Positions 47,108 to 56,376 of a DNA stretch of 64,000 nucleotides are shown here, piece after piece. Source of the DNA: Acidimicrobiia bacterium. Lineage in GTDB: Bacteria; Actinomycetota; Acidimicrobiia; Acidimicrobiales; SKKL01. The stretch spans positions 124,001 through 188,000 of the forward strand of contig JBAYRL010000002.1 in the NCBI GenBank assembly GCA_041676705.1. The letters run 5' to 3'. The notes beneath the pieces were generated by a model that ran no database searches, was not told the DNA's origin, and saw only the letters and a program-made list of their open reading frames with translations. The position numbers and the translations under genes were made by a program. Each line of letters begins with the position of its first letter. The stretch's first letter is position 1.

Positions 47108-47190
47108 GCGGCCCCCTATGATTGATATCTACAAAGACCTACGCTACTGCTCTTGCCATATTTTGAACACGCGCCCACTCGGAGGGTTAC

Positions 47191-47748
47191 ATGCCTGCAC
47201 CTAATCGCTTTCAACCACCAAGCCCCTATGATTATTTGGCCGAGGTTCCTAGCTTCACCGTAACCAGCACCGATATCGCTCCGGGAAGCCCCATCGACAA
47301 ACGCTTCGTGGCCGACGCCAACTTCGGATCGGATGGCGATAATGTTTCGCCCCAGTTGTCGTGGGAAGGGTTCCCGCCCGAGACCCAAAGCTTTGCTATC
47401 ACCTGTTTCGATCCCGATGCGCCTACTGGCAGTGGTTTTTGGCATTGGGTGTTGTTCGATCTGCCAGCATCGGTCACGTCGTTAGACACTGGAGCCGCCT
47501 CGGGCGTGTTGCCTGGTCTACCCGATGGGGCCACACATGCCCGTAATGATACCGGACACACTCTATATACGGGGCCGTTCCCGCCCGCTGGTCACGGTCC
47601 GCATCGTTACATTTTTGCTGTTCACGCCCTGTCGGTACCATCACTCGGACTGGACGAATCGGCATCGCCAGCGGTAGTTGGTTTCACCATTGCCAGCAAT
47701 ATTTTGGCCCGCGGGGTGCTTAGCGCCACCTATGAAGTTCCCGTCTAA
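47191..47748 (+). CDS. YbhB/YbcL-type phosphatidylethanolamine-binding (PEBP) protein
   Basis: A 185-residue PEBP-fold protein. The motifs are complete: SPQLSWEGFP, CFDPDAPTGSGFWHWVLFDLP (ligand pocket D-x-D-A-P and H), and GPFPPAGHGPHRYIFAVHAL. PEBP proteins bind anionic phosphate-like groups; the bacterial function is largely unknown. No signal peptide is present. A GGAGGG site stands 5 bases before the ATG. It is divergent from the DsbA-like gene. Confidence 0.92.
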   Translation: MPAPNRFQPPSPYDYLAEVPSFTVTSTDIAPGSPIDKRFVADANFGSDGDNVSPQLSWEGFPPETQSFAITCFDPDAPTGSGFWHWVLFDLPASVTSLDTGAASGVLPGLPDGATHARNDTGHTLYTGPFPPAGHGPHRYIFAVHALSVPSLGLDESASPAVVGFTIASNILARGVLSATYEVPV

Positions 47749-47893
47749 TCCCATTGGAGCAACCTGGGAAACTACTGGCGTGGAGGGGTAAACTGTCGGT
47801 TGGGTTTAGAGTTTCGCTGGTTGGGCCTAGCGTACGCTTGGTCGAGCGCAACCTTGCGCTCACCTGCGGTAGCGTTCCTGCGCCATAGCATTT

Positions 47894-48631
47894 ATGCCAA
47901 CTAAGGCTTACCACCCCACCGGACCTCTACGTTTAGCAGCACTATTGGCCGCTGTGGCTGGCTTTGTTGACGCCCATATCTACCTAAACGTCGTCAACGT
48001 TTTCGTGGCGAATATGAGCGGCAACATGATTCATCTCGGAATCTTCACTGGCGAGTTTGCGTGGCGAAACGCCGAAGCTCCGGTGGTGGCAATTCTTGGT
48101 TTCGTCAGCGGAGTTATTGTGGCAACCGCCTACCACACCCGCCGTCGCAGAGCTGGCTTGGCCGTGCAACCCCATGTACTTGTGTGGGCCGAGGCGATCT
48201 TGATTGCGCTGATGACCGCCGGCCTCTGCCTGTGGCACCCGGGCTTCTCAACTAAGGTCAGCGCTGGAGACTTGGCCTTTGTGGCCTTGGGCGCCGCCGC
48301 AATGGGTATCCAAACCGCCGCGCTTCGTCGTGTCCGCTCAGTGCAAATTGCCACCACATACGGCACTGGCACCATAGTTCGAATTGGTGAGAAGGCCGTG
48401 TCTCATATGGCCGCACGTGGCAACTGGTTTGAAAACAACGGCGGTCTTCACAACGTACCGGTCATCATCCTGGTGACGGTCTTGCTCAGTTACATTGGCG
48501 GTGCAGGTTTGGCATCTTTTTTAGGGGCCGAGCACTGGCTATTGTTGGGGCCGGTGGCAGCGTTGGTTTGGGCCGGGGTGTCACTGAGACCACTGCGGCG
48601 ACAAAGCCACGCCAGCCGCCCTGGTTCCTAG
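47894..48631 (+). CDS. DUF1275 (YoaK-like) membrane protein
   Basis: A 245-residue membrane protein of the DUF1275 family with about six to seven helices. The signature opening AALLAAVAGFVDAHIYL followed by VNVFVANMSGNMIHLG is unmistakable. The later AALRRVRSVQIATTYGTGTIVRIGE is also typical. The function is unknown. The 145 bases upstream contain no gene. It converges on the general-stress-like gene with 22 bases between. Confidence 0.92.
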   Translation: MPTKAYHPTGPLRLAALLAAVAGFVDAHIYLNVVNVFVANMSGNMIHLGIFTGEFAWRNAEAPVVAILGFVSGVIVATAYHTRRRRAGLAVQPHVLVWAEAILIALMTAGLCLWHPGFSTKVSAGDLAFVALGAAAMGIQTAALRRVRSVQIATTYGTGTIVRIGEKAVSHMAARGNWFENNGGLHNVPVIILVTVLLSYIGGAGLASFLGAEHWLLLGPVAALVWAGVSLRPLRRQSHASRPGS

Positions 48632-48653
48632 ACCTCAACCGATTCTCGGCTGG

Positions 48654-49478
48654 CTAACCTTCCTCGGCACGACGAACAAGCTTGCCACCATGGCGCTCCA
48701 TCGCTTCAGAAACGCCAACCGGATCGCCGTGACTGCATACCGCAATGAGTGTTTGACCGGGTTCCAGTTGAATCTGGTCGATCTCGACACTTTCGTCATA
48801 AGCCTGGGCGTTGGCCCCAATGCCCATGTAGCCGCCGAGCATGGCACCAACCACTGAAGCACCGCCGCCTATAGCCAACATGCCGCCAAGGCCGATTACT
48901 CCTCCCGGCACCAGCGCCAGCGCCGCGAAAGGTAGACCACTTAGAAATCCGACGGAAGCACCGACGGCAGCGCCCACACCTACACCTTGGATCATCTCGG
49001 CTTCGGCATCGGTTTCCGAAGGTTTCGGATCACCCTCTCGGAGGGCTAGGCCCAATAGCTCGTCGCTGATTCCCATTGTCGTTAGCTCAACCGTGGCGGC
49101 ATGGGCATCGTTACGATCGTCAAACACCGCTGCCACATGGTCGTGTCCCCCATGGTCAGCGTGTTCAACGCTGGGCAATGTTTGGTCATCGAGAATCGTT
49201 ACAATGTCAGCGTCGTTTTTCTCTAGGGTCGGGCGCGCTACCGGGGCATAGGTACCAAGAGCAAGACCATCAGAGGTCGACAGCGCAAACAACAGGGCCT
49301 CTTCTTCATCGGTGGAGATACGGCCGAAACGAACCACACGCGAAACCGTTAGATCATGGGGATCATACTGCGCACCCGAAGACACAACCTGAAGCTTCGC
49401 GCCTTCACTAACCAGCTCTTCGGTGTATCCGTCGTCCGACAAAGCGGCCTGCACTTCTTCTAAAGTTGTCATAGCCAT
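48654..49478 (-). CDS. Glycine-zipper protein resembling general stress protein 17M family (unknown function)
   Basis: A 274-residue protein. The N-terminal 100 residues (ending near TILDDQTLPSVEH) form an unrecognised soluble domain. A central ferredoxin-like domain follows (AAVFDDRNDAHAATVEL with the helix MGISDELLGLAL), similar to general stress proteins that carry a GsiB/17M-type fold. Next is a glycine-rich hydrophobic zipper (GVGVGAAVGASVGFLSGLP, then GGMLAIGGGASVVGAMLGGYMG) likely inserted in a membrane. A second soluble half ends in LIAVCSHGDPVGVSEAME. The start may be ATG 49478 or 49472. The family call is partial. Confidence 0.6.
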   Translation of the reverse strand: MAMTTLEEVQAALSDDGYTEELVSEGAKLQVVSSGAQYDPHDLTVSRVVRFGRISTDEEEALLFALSTSDGLALGTYAPVARPTLEKNDADIVTILDDQTLPSVEHADHGGHDHVAAVFDDRNDAHAATVELTTMGISDELLGLALREGDPKPSETDAEAEMIQGVGVGAAVGASVGFLSGLPFAALALVPGGVIGLGGMLAIGGGASVVGAMLGGYMGIGANAQAYDESVEIDQIQLEPGQTLIAVCSHGDPVGVSEAMERHGGKLVRRAEEG

Positions 49479-49777
49479 ATTTCAATCGTATGGGCTATTC
49501 ACAACCTCACAAGCGCGTGGTCATAAGTTTTTATTGCATTTATTAGCGTAGCTAATACTGGGTAGTGCCTAACCGAGGTGTGTCTCGAAAGCATCGAAAT
49601 AGCACTAGTGATAGTAACCTGGTTGAGCTTTTCAAGCCGGCCGGAGGTCATCTTGGCTTCGGGCAACCGTAGCCGTTCGCAAACGACCGATTTACCTAAC
49701 CGCGGCTCTCAATCCGACGGCGCTCACCTCACCGGGTCTAGGCAGGCCAGAGTGGGTGAGGAGAGCGTTTTCAGGGA
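49479..49777. other. Gene-free interval between the glycine-zipper gene and the thiolase gene
   Basis: No ORF here is convincing; a 67-codon plus-strand frame at 49578-49781 has no ribosome binding site or family likeness. CTCACC (49725-49730) could pair with GGTGAG about 20 bases on and might end thiolase transcription. The left part should hold the promoter of the minus-strand glycine-zipper gene. I see no tRNA or repeat. Confidence 0.5.
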
Positions 49778-51007
49778 CTAAACCCGTTCGATTATGGTGG
49801 CTGTTGCCATTCCGCCACCGGTACACATGGTAACCAAACCGGTTTGCAAGTCTTGGCGTTCCATTTCGTCTAGCAACGTGCCAATTAGCATTCCACCGGT
49901 TGCTCCAATGGGATGACCTAGCGCCATGGCACCGCCATTCACATTCGTCTTAGCCGGATCAACGCCAGTATCTTTAAAGAATTTCAACACCACCGATGCA
50001 AAGGCCTCGTTCACCTCGAAAAGGTCGATGTCATCAAGCGTCATACCAGCTTTTTGCACGCAACGCAGTGCGGCTGGACCAGGGCCGGTGAGCATTATCA
50101 CGGGATCAACTCCAGAAACCGCAGTCATGACGACCTTGGCTCGGGGCTTCCACCCAAAGCGGTCAATTCCTTCTCGAGAAGCCAGCAACAAAGCTGCCGC
50201 ACCGTCCACCACGCCGGATGAGTTTCCACCATGATGCACGTGGTTGATTGATTTGACCTGTGGGTACGCAACCATGGCCCGCTCGTCGATAGATTTCTCT
50301 TCACCCTCGGCCTTATAACCGCCCATGCCAGCGAAACTTGGCTTAAGGCCAGCCAACATTTCGGCCGTGGTACCGGGCCGCGGATGTTCGTCTTTATCTA
50401 GCGCCAGCGTGCCCTCATCGGTATATATGGGCACTAAGGCATTGTCGAAACGGCCTTCGTTCACCGCAGTTTCGCACCGTCTTTGACTTTCAACCGCCAA
50501 AGCATCACATTCCTCACGGCTGAACCCTTCAATCGTGGCAATAAGGTCAGCTGAGATGCCTTGGGGCACCATGTCGTATTGAGCACGAAGATGGGCGTTG
50601 TTGGCAGTAAACCCATCGACATGCAAAGGTGCAGCTCGCGACATCGACTCTACGCCGCCGGCCACTACAACGTCTTGAAATCCGGACCGCAAACCCATAG
50701 CCGCAAAATTGACCGCTTGCTGGCCTGAACCACAGAATCGGTTCACAGTCACGCCAGGCGCATCAAGTGACCAACCAGCATCGAGGGCAGCGTTGCGGGC
50801 GATGTCCATTGCGTGATCACCAACCCCCGAGTTGTTGCCCATTACAACATCGTCAACTTGCGCTGTGTCTAGGTTGTTACGTTCGGCCAAGGCGTTTAGG
50901 ACTTGAGCCAAGATTCGTTGAGGGTGAACCAGATGCAGGGCCCCAGACTCTTTACCTTTTCCTCGTGGCGAACGCAGGGCATCAATGATGTAGGCCTCGT
51001 TATCCAT
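49778..51007 (-). CDS. Acetyl-CoA C-acyltransferase (thiolase)
   Basis: A 409-residue degradative-type thiolase that cleaves 3-ketoacyl-CoA. The acyl-accepting cysteine is C92 in TVNRFCGSGQQAVNFAA. The substrate-site loops ESMSR, NEAFASV and GHPIGATGG are present, and the second cysteine lies in MCTGGGMATATI near the end. AGGGGAAAG stands before the ATG. It is divergent from an enoyl-CoA hydratase/isomerase, so the two together cover steps of beta-oxidation. Confidence 0.94.
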   Translation of the reverse strand: MDNEAYIIDALRSPRGKGKESGALHLVHPQRILAQVLNALAERNNLDTAQVDDVVMGNNSGVGDHAMDIARNAALDAGWSLDAPGVTVNRFCGSGQQAVNFAAMGLRSGFQDVVVAGGVESMSRAAPLHVDGFTANNAHLRAQYDMVPQGISADLIATIEGFSREECDALAVESQRRCETAVNEGRFDNALVPIYTDEGTLALDKDEHPRPGTTAEMLAGLKPSFAGMGGYKAEGEEKSIDERAMVAYPQVKSINHVHHGGNSSGVVDGAAALLLASREGIDRFGWKPRAKVVMTAVSGVDPVIMLTGPGPAALRCVQKAGMTLDDIDLFEVNEAFASVVLKFFKDTGVDPAKTNVNGGAMALGHPIGATGGMLIGTLLDEMERQDLQTGLVTMCTGGGMATATIIERV

Positions 51008-51133
51008 TACTTTCCCCTCGTGATGCTGTCTCGAATATGTAGTGTTGAGAATAGTCGACGGTGATCAGGGACCTCACCGAAAGTCGTTTACTCGATGCCA
51101 CCTCGAATTGGCGAGGTATGGAATCGACCAAGC

Positions 51134-51166
51134 ATTGCTCAGAAGAACAAGGATTGCTCAGAAGAA
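51134..51166 (+). repeat. 19-base period direct repeat before the enoyl-CoA hydratase start
   Basis: ATTGCTCAGAAGAA occurs at 51134-51147 and again at 51153-51166, 19 bases apart. Each copy is followed by a purine-rich stretch (CAAGG, then GGAG). The second copy runs into the ribosome binding site of the GTG at 51178, so the site looks duplicated. Confidence 0.75.
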
Positions 51167-51177
51167 GGAGCCACAAG

Positions 51178-51951
51178 GTGGACACACTGGTGGTAAGTAG
51201 GCAGGACGGCATTGTTACGGTCGTGCTGAATCGGCCTGAAATCAAGAACGCCATTAACCCGACCATGTTTGACGAGCTTCACTCAACGTTAAGCGAGGTC
51301 TCGAAGAACGATGACGACCGGGTATTGATCATCACCGGAGCCGGTGACGCATTTTGTTCGGGTGCCGACCTTTCGGGTGATCGCTCTGGGCGAGAGCGCC
51401 ACCATCTCGAGCGGTTGCGCACCATTGGTGATGTGGCGTTGCGACTACACCGTTTGGCTAAACCGACCATCGCTAAGGTGAATGGAGTGGCCGCCGGGGC
51501 GGGGCTCAACTTGGCACTTGGTTGTGATTTGATTGTTAGTTCTGACCAGGCACGTTTTTCGGCCATTTTCGCCCGGCGTGGTCTTTCGCTCGATTTTGGC
51601 GGATCGTGGCTGTTGCCCCGTCTCATCGGGCTGCATAAAGCGAAAGAAATTGCGTTGTTCGCCGACATTCTTTCGGCCGAAGAAGCGGCCGATTTCGGAA
51701 TTGTCAATCGGGTGGTACCTGCCTCCGAACTTGATGCCGTCGTGAACGAGTGGGCCACTCGTTTAGCTGCCGGACCACCACTAGCGCTGTCGATGACCAA
51801 AACCATGTTGAATAATGCTCACATGGTTTCTATGGAACAAGCCCTAGAAGATGAAGCCCGAGCTCAAGCAGTGAACCTGACTAGCGAAGACGCCATCGAA
51901 GCCTTGAAAGCTTTCCGCGACAAGCGTGACCCGACCTTCAAGGGCCGCTAA
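51178..51951 (+). CDS. Enoyl-CoA hydratase/isomerase family protein
   Basis: A 257-residue crotonase-fold enzyme. GAGDAFCSGADL forms the first oxyanion-hole loop and GVAAGAGLNLALGCDLIVSS the second. In place of the usual hydratase glutamate the segment reads FARRGLSLDFGGSWLLPRLIG, with an aspartate at the position used by PaaG-type isomerases, so isomerase activity is plausible. The start is the GTG at 51178, 7 bases after AAGGAG. The frame is open back to 51061, but the extra 39 residues are not conserved. It is divergent from the thiolase. Confidence 0.88.
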   Translation: MDTLVVSRQDGIVTVVLNRPEIKNAINPTMFDELHSTLSEVSKNDDDRVLIITGAGDAFCSGADLSGDRSGRERHHLERLRTIGDVALRLHRLAKPTIAKVNGVAAGAGLNLALGCDLIVSSDQARFSAIFARRGLSLDFGGSWLLPRLIGLHKAKEIALFADILSAEEAADFGIVNRVVPASELDAVVNEWATRLAAGPPLALSMTKTMLNNAHMVSMEQALEDEARAQAVNLTSEDAIEALKAFRDKRDPTFKGR

Positions 51952-52158
51952 AACCCCACATCCATCAGCTTTGAGGGACCCTAGCAGCGCACATACGCCT
52001 TTGGCCTTGTGGCACGGTGAGCTATTTTGTCTTCGAGATCAGACCTAACGCCGAGCCGAACGTTGACACAGCGGTCTTTAATTGCAGAAATTCGATACCG
52101 CGGTTTTTAAGTTCGGCTAGCCTTCCTCCAACAATTCAATGACTTCCGGGGGGAAGGT

Positions 52159-53886
52159 ATGTCAAAGGCTTCAATTAGTCGCTTTTTGGCGGTGGTTCTA
52201 GCGCTCACGCTCGTAGGCGCAGCGTGTAGTGACAACGATGAATCGGGTGGCTCATCGAATACCAGCACTACACGCAATGGTGACGAGTCCACCGTTCCCA
52301 CCACCGATAATGCTGAAGTCACTCTCGGCGGCACACTTTATGTAGGGTTGGAAGCCGAAACGAACTCGTGGAAACCAGGCGAAGGCTCGTTCTCTAACCC
52401 CGGTGTCATGGTCGCCCTAGCAATTTATGACCCGATTGCATATCGAGGAGCAGACGGCGACATCCACCCTTATCTGGCCGAGTCGATCGAGCCCAACGAT
52501 GACCTCACCGAGTGGACCATTAACTTACGCGAAAACGTCAAATTTCACGATGGCACCGCGCTCACGGCTGAAGTAATGAAAACCATTTTCGACGAATTCT
52601 TGTCGGCACCGGGCTCCAACCTCTCAAATGCGGCACAAGTTGATGAGGTACGAGTCGACGACACACTTACCTACACCTACGTACTTCACCAAGGCAGCGC
52701 TGCTTTCCCTGACCTTCTCGCTGGAGCCATGGGATGGCCTTTTTCACCTGAAGCTTGCCGGGCCGCAGGCGACAACTGCGGCAGCCAACCCGTCGGTACA
52801 GGTCCATTCAAATTGCAGAGTTGGGCGCGAGATGCCGACTTGGTGGTGGTAAAGAATGATGACTATTGGCGCACCGATGAGAACGGTGTTCAGCTCCCCT
52901 ATCTGGATAAAGTTGTCTTTAGGGCACTACCTGACGAGGATTCTCGCTTACAGTCAGTACGCGCTGGCGACGTGCAATTGGGCCAGAGTCTACGACAAGG
53001 CCCAATTCGTCAAGCCCTAGCAGCCGAAGAAGCCGGCGAGCTTAAGGTTTACTTCACCGTAGGGAACTCCTCAGGCAGCTCGATCATTAATACCGCCGTA
53101 CCACCAACCAACGACGTCAGAATTCGACGCGCTTTGGCCTTTGCTTTGGACCAAGACGCCCTCGTTGCCATTCTCGATGGCACTGGCATTTCACCACCCC
53201 AAACCCAATATTTCAGCTCAGAATCACCGTGGTATTCCGAAAAAGTTGCTGCCGCATGGCCCACCAATCAGCCCGACAAAGCTCGTGAGCTGTTGGACGA
53301 ATACGTGAATGACCCGGAGCGGTCCGATGGCAAAGCAAGCGGAGCGCCCGTGGAAATCGACTTCATGTGCCCTCCCGACCCAACGCTGATTCAGGTGGCT
53401 CAGGGTTACCAGCAACTGTGGACCGACGTGGGATTTGAAGTGACATTGGAGCAGGTTGACAATCCAACCCAAATTTCACGTGCTGTAGGCAGTGCCGACA
53501 CCGACCCACCATACGTAGGTAACTATATGATCACCTGTTGGCGAAATGGTGGAGAATCGGACCCTTACACCACCCTCTACACTCAATTTTCTGACCCGGC
53601 TATAACGCCCGGCAATGTAACGAACTATCACAGCGACTATGTAGATGAACAGCTGGAAATTCTTCGTTCGAATGCCGATTTCAACGTGCGTTATGAAGCA
53701 GTCGAGAACATCATGATGGACTTTGCGGAAAACGTGCCCAACACCTGGACCGGTGCCACCGCCAACGCTCTATACAGCACTAACAAGGTTCATAACGTGG
53801 CCGGATGGACGCTGCCGGGAGGTATCGAAGGCCGCGGCGCCGCCGGAGCCGTGACGTTCGTCAGTCAAATCTGGATGGATAAATAA
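52159..53886 (+). CDS. ABC transporter substrate-binding lipoprotein (peptide/nickel, SBP_bac_5 family)
   Basis: A 575-residue extracytoplasmic binding protein for oligopeptides or similar solutes. The N-terminus is a lipoprotein signal (SRFLAVVLALTLVGAAC, Cys about residue 23), then an S/T/G/D-rich linker. Family landmarks are YDPIAYRGADGDIHPYLAES, WTINLRENVKFHDGTALTAE, VGTGPFKLQSW and DVRIRRALAFALDQDALV. GGGGGGAAGGT stands just before the ATG. A TTGACA at 52063-52068 could be a -35 box, but no good -10 follows. No permease or ATPase gene of this type lies nearby, so it is an orphan or works with a remote transporter. Confidence 0.9.
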   Translation: MSKASISRFLAVVLALTLVGAACSDNDESGGSSNTSTTRNGDESTVPTTDNAEVTLGGTLYVGLEAETNSWKPGEGSFSNPGVMVALAIYDPIAYRGADGDIHPYLAESIEPNDDLTEWTINLRENVKFHDGTALTAEVMKTIFDEFLSAPGSNLSNAAQVDEVRVDDTLTYTYVLHQGSAAFPDLLAGAMGWPFSPEACRAAGDNCGSQPVGTGPFKLQSWARDADLVVVKNDDYWRTDENGVQLPYLDKVVFRALPDEDSRLQSVRAGDVQLGQSLRQGPIRQALAAEEAGELKVYFTVGNSSGSSIINTAVPPTNDVRIRRALAFALDQDALVAILDGTGISPPQTQYFSSESPWYSEKVAAAWPTNQPDKARELLDEYVNDPERSDGKASGAPVEIDFMCPPDPTLIQVAQGYQQLWTDVGFEVTLEQVDNPTQISRAVGSADTDPPYVGNYMITCWRNGGESDPYTTLYTQFSDPAITPGNVTNYHSDYVDEQLEILRSNADFNVRYEAVENIMMDFAENVPNTWTGATANALYSTNKVHNVAGWTLPGGIEGRGAAGAVTFVSQIWMDK

Positions 53887-53954
53887 TCAGCAACCTATTG
53901 AGTTGATGGTTGCTCCTGTGACGTATGGGCCAATCGTTGGTCTACGATTCGCAT

Positions 53955-54932
53955 ATGCTGCACACCCGTTTCAGTGAACTTTTCGATCTTCAATATCCAA
54001 TAATGTCGGCCCCTATGGCACTGCACAGTGGGGGTGCTCTCGCCGCTGCCGTGTCCGCTGCCGGAGGTTTAGGTACCTTTGGAGGTGCGCATCCAGGAGG
54101 TGCCGAGTGGATTCACGCTGAGATCACAAAGGTGCGCTCGCAAACCTCTAAGCCCTTTGGAATAGGCTTTATTACCCCATTTCTCGCATTATCACCGGTG
54201 AACTTTAACGCCACCGTCGAAGCTGAAACCCCAGTGGTAATGCTCTCATTTAGCGATCCGACCATGTGGATAGAACAAGTTAAGGCCCGGGGAGCGCGTG
54301 TGATTTGCCAAGCACAAACCATGCAAGACGTGGATGTTGCAGTTGAGGCCGGTACCGATGTATTGGTGGTTCAAGGCAACGAAGCTGGCGGACACACCGG
54401 CCATATGGCGCTATTGCCGTTCTTGTCGGCAGTGCTAAAACGTCACCCCGATGTGGTGACATTGGCGGCGGGTGGCATTGCCGACGGGCCTACTTTGGCG
54501 GCAGTATTAGCCTGTGGGGCTGACGGGGCGTTGTTAGGCACCGCCTTTATGGCCACGAAAGAAGCCGTGGAAGTACACGCCAAGGTGAAAGACCTTATTG
54601 TGGCCTCCGATGGTTCCGACACCATTTTTACTCGGGCGTGGGATGAGCTTGGCGGGTTGCCCTGGCCCGAAACAATTGGTGAGCGGGTTTACCACAATAA
54701 GTTCACTCAAGCTTGGCATGGCTACGAGGACGAGGTCGCAGGCAAAAGGCGTGAGCTTCAAGAGACCTTCGCCTACTCCAGCGATGATCCCGACCCTAGA
54801 ACCGACCACATACCCATGGGGCCTGCCGCAGGGCTAGTTAGCTCGGTTCAGTCGGCCCATGAGCTCATGTCAGGAATCTGCGAAGACGCCGAAGAAATTC
54901 TGCGCCACAAACTCGGACGCATCCTCCTATAA
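53955..54932 (+). CDS. Nitronate monooxygenase (2-nitropropane dioxygenase family)
   Basis: A 325-residue FMN-dependent TIM-barrel enzyme. The start YPIMSAPM, the GGLGTFGG loop, the hallmark VVQGNEAGGHTGH with its catalytic-region histidine, LAAGGIADGPTLAAVLACGADGALLGT (phosphate-binding) and the later region are all present. The start is either ATG 53955 or ATG 53925. The shorter begins with the conserved LHTRFSELFDLQYP and is preferred, though neither has a clear ribosome binding site. Substrates in the family are alkyl nitronates such as propionate-3-nitronate. The 3' end abuts a long palindrome. Confidence 0.88.
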   Translation: MLHTRFSELFDLQYPIMSAPMALHSGGALAAAVSAAGGLGTFGGAHPGGAEWIHAEITKVRSQTSKPFGIGFITPFLALSPVNFNATVEAETPVVMLSFSDPTMWIEQVKARGARVICQAQTMQDVDVAVEAGTDVLVVQGNEAGGHTGHMALLPFLSAVLKRHPDVVTLAAGGIADGPTLAAVLACGADGALLGTAFMATKEAVEVHAKVKDLIVASDGSDTIFTRAWDELGGLPWPETIGERVYHNKFTQAWHGYEDEVAGKRRELQETFAYSSDDPDPRTDHIPMGPAAGLVSSVQSAHELMSGICEDAEEILRHKLGRILL

Positions 54933-54953
54933 ACCACTGCTTTTGGGTTGCAC

Positions 54954-55004
54954 GAACTTGTAGTGAGTTTTCTGCGGATAGCGCTTAAAACTCACTACAA
55001 GTTC
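54954..55004. terminator. Long hairpin (18-bp perfect stem), left member of a related pair
   Basis: GAACTTGTAGTGAGTTTT (54954-54971) is exactly complementary to 54987-55004, around the loop CTGCGGATAGCGCTT. It lies between convergent genes and includes the stop codon of the hydrolase, so a bidirectional terminator is likely. There is no U-run. Loop and stem are closely related to the hairpin at 56373-56427. Confidence 0.8.
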
Positions 55005-55567
55005 ACGGAAACCTCTTCAGAGCTGACCCAAGCCAAGATCAGTTCAACAATGCGGTCGAGCGAGGCACCCAAGAAATGGTCTCCGGGAACTATTACCGTC
55101 TCGGTCGAGTGCCAAGAGTGGATCGCCGTTTCCACTGCGTCTGGCGATGAGAACTGGTCATCTTCGGGCACTATCAACAGTTTTGGCCGCTGGTCTTGTC
55201 CCAAGTTCGAGGTAACTAGGGCCGTTGCCACTGGGGCTACCAGGCCCCATGCGCCGATCGACGGATCGTCCATGTTGCACGCTATGGCGGAGCCAAAGGA
55301 ATAGCCCACCAGAACTTGGCGTGCGTGGGGCCACTTCAGTCGTGCAAATTCAAGAGCAGCTTGAACTTCAGCTTGGGCCACATCGGGTGTAGACGACGAA
55401 AAATCGAAACGGATGCTGCCGTAACCTGCTTGTGAGAGGCGTCGATGCAGCTCGCTGATCAGAGGATGAAACCGGTCTCCGCCCATGTCGGGGTGTGGGT
55501 GCAAAAGAACCAGGGCAAGAGGTGCGTCTTGAGCATCAACGGGTTCCGCTACATCAAATTCAATCAT
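54995..55567 (-). CDS. Alpha/beta hydrolase
   Basis: A 190-residue alpha/beta hydrolase of the small KANL/dienelactone-like type. The oxyanion region is LVLLHPHPDMGGDRF. The nucleophile elbow is VGYSFGSAIA (serine). The acid lies in LIVPEDDQF and the histidine in VPGDHFLGAS, so the triad is complete. The substrate is unknown. The stop codon lies inside the left palindrome. The gene is divergent from the ComB-like gene, with 161 bases between. Confidence 0.82.
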   Translation of the reverse strand: MIEFDVAEPVDAQDAPLALVLLHPHPDMGGDRFHPLISELHRRLSQAGYGSIRFDFSSSTPDVAQAEVQAALEFARLKWPHARQVLVGYSFGSAIACNMDDPSIGAWGLVAPVATALVTSNLGQDQRPKLLIVPEDDQFSSPDAVETAIHSWHSTETVIVPGDHFLGASLDRIVELILAWVSSEEVSVNL

Positions 55568-55728
55568 CGATCACCTTTATAGCGCGCTTCCGCAGGCAGT
55601 CGCCTTTGGCACTATGGTGACACGGCTTGCGACCGCCTCAATCCGGCGAGGCGCTCAAACTGCCGGTGTTGTAGCAACGCTTCGCATCAAGTCCGTGAGC
55701 AGAGATAAAACGAACAGACCCCCTGCGC

Positions 55729-56376
55729 ATGGCCTTCCGGCATAAACCAATAGCCTTTAGGCACAAATACGCTGTGGAGATGCGCGCGGTTCTGGCCGAC
55801 CCACTAGCCGCCGACGGGCCTTCGCTTTCACCAAGGAGCCTGCTCAACCTCGGCCCCAGTGACCGGGTGGTCTTACCGTCGCCGAATGGTTCAACCTGCG
55901 CTGTGTTGGAAGGCCAAACGGGCGCTGTCGTTTACGCAGCCTGTTTAAGAAACGCGACCGCCGTTGGCAAATGGGTTACTAAGCACCATGAGAGCGCAAC
56001 TGTGATCGCCTGTGGCGAACGTTGGCCTGATGGTTCTTTGCGGCCCTCGCTTGAGGACCACTTAGGAGCTGCAGCCGTGCTCAGCACACTCCGTGGCACT
56101 CGTTCACCCGAAGCCGAGGGAGCCATCCATTTATGGGAAGGATTCAGATCGAACGTTCAGGAGACGATTGCTAATTGCGTATCTGGTCGTGAAGCCATTG
56201 CTCGAGGCTGGTCCAAAGACCTCGAGTTTGCTTGCCAGGTGGACACCAGTCAGGCGGTTCCATCGTTGACAGACGGGGGGTTCGTTAATGTCGCAGGTGG
56301 AACCTGGCTGAGTCCAATCACGCCGTTTCCATGCTCTAGCCGTTCCGCCACCACGTACATCGAAAGCACGAGTTGA
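55729..56376 (+). CDS. 2-phosphosulfolactate phosphatase (ComB)-like protein, N-terminally truncated
   Basis: A 215-residue ORF matching ComB from about the second quarter on: SLSPRSLLNLGPSDRVVLPSPNGS, YAACLRNATAVGKWV, VIACGERWPDGSLRPSLEDHLGAAAV and SPEAEGA are the family blocks. The N-terminal segment of about 50 residues, with the conserved VDVLSFST-type strand and its catalytic residues, is missing. A TGA lies upstream in the same frame at 55696, and no other frame upstream encodes it convincingly. The first residues are a short repeat (AFRHKPI, AFRHKYA). Either this is a decayed gene or a shortened protein with another role. Confidence 0.62.
   Translation: MAFRHKPIAFRHKYAVEMRAVLADPLAADGPSLSPRSLLNLGPSDRVVLPSPNGSTCAVLEGQTGAVVYAACLRNATAVGKWVTKHHESATVIACGERWPDGSLRPSLEDHLGAAAVLSTLRGTRSPEAEGAIHLWEGFRSNVQETIANCVSGREAIARGWSKDLEFACQVDTSQAVPSLTDGGFVNVAGGTWLSPITPFPCSSRSATTYIESTS

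Noticed and set aside
52063..52091. Sigma-70-type promoter before the substrate-binding protein gene
   Set aside because: TTGACA is a good -35 match, but the sequence 17 bases on (AGAAAT) is a poor -10 box.
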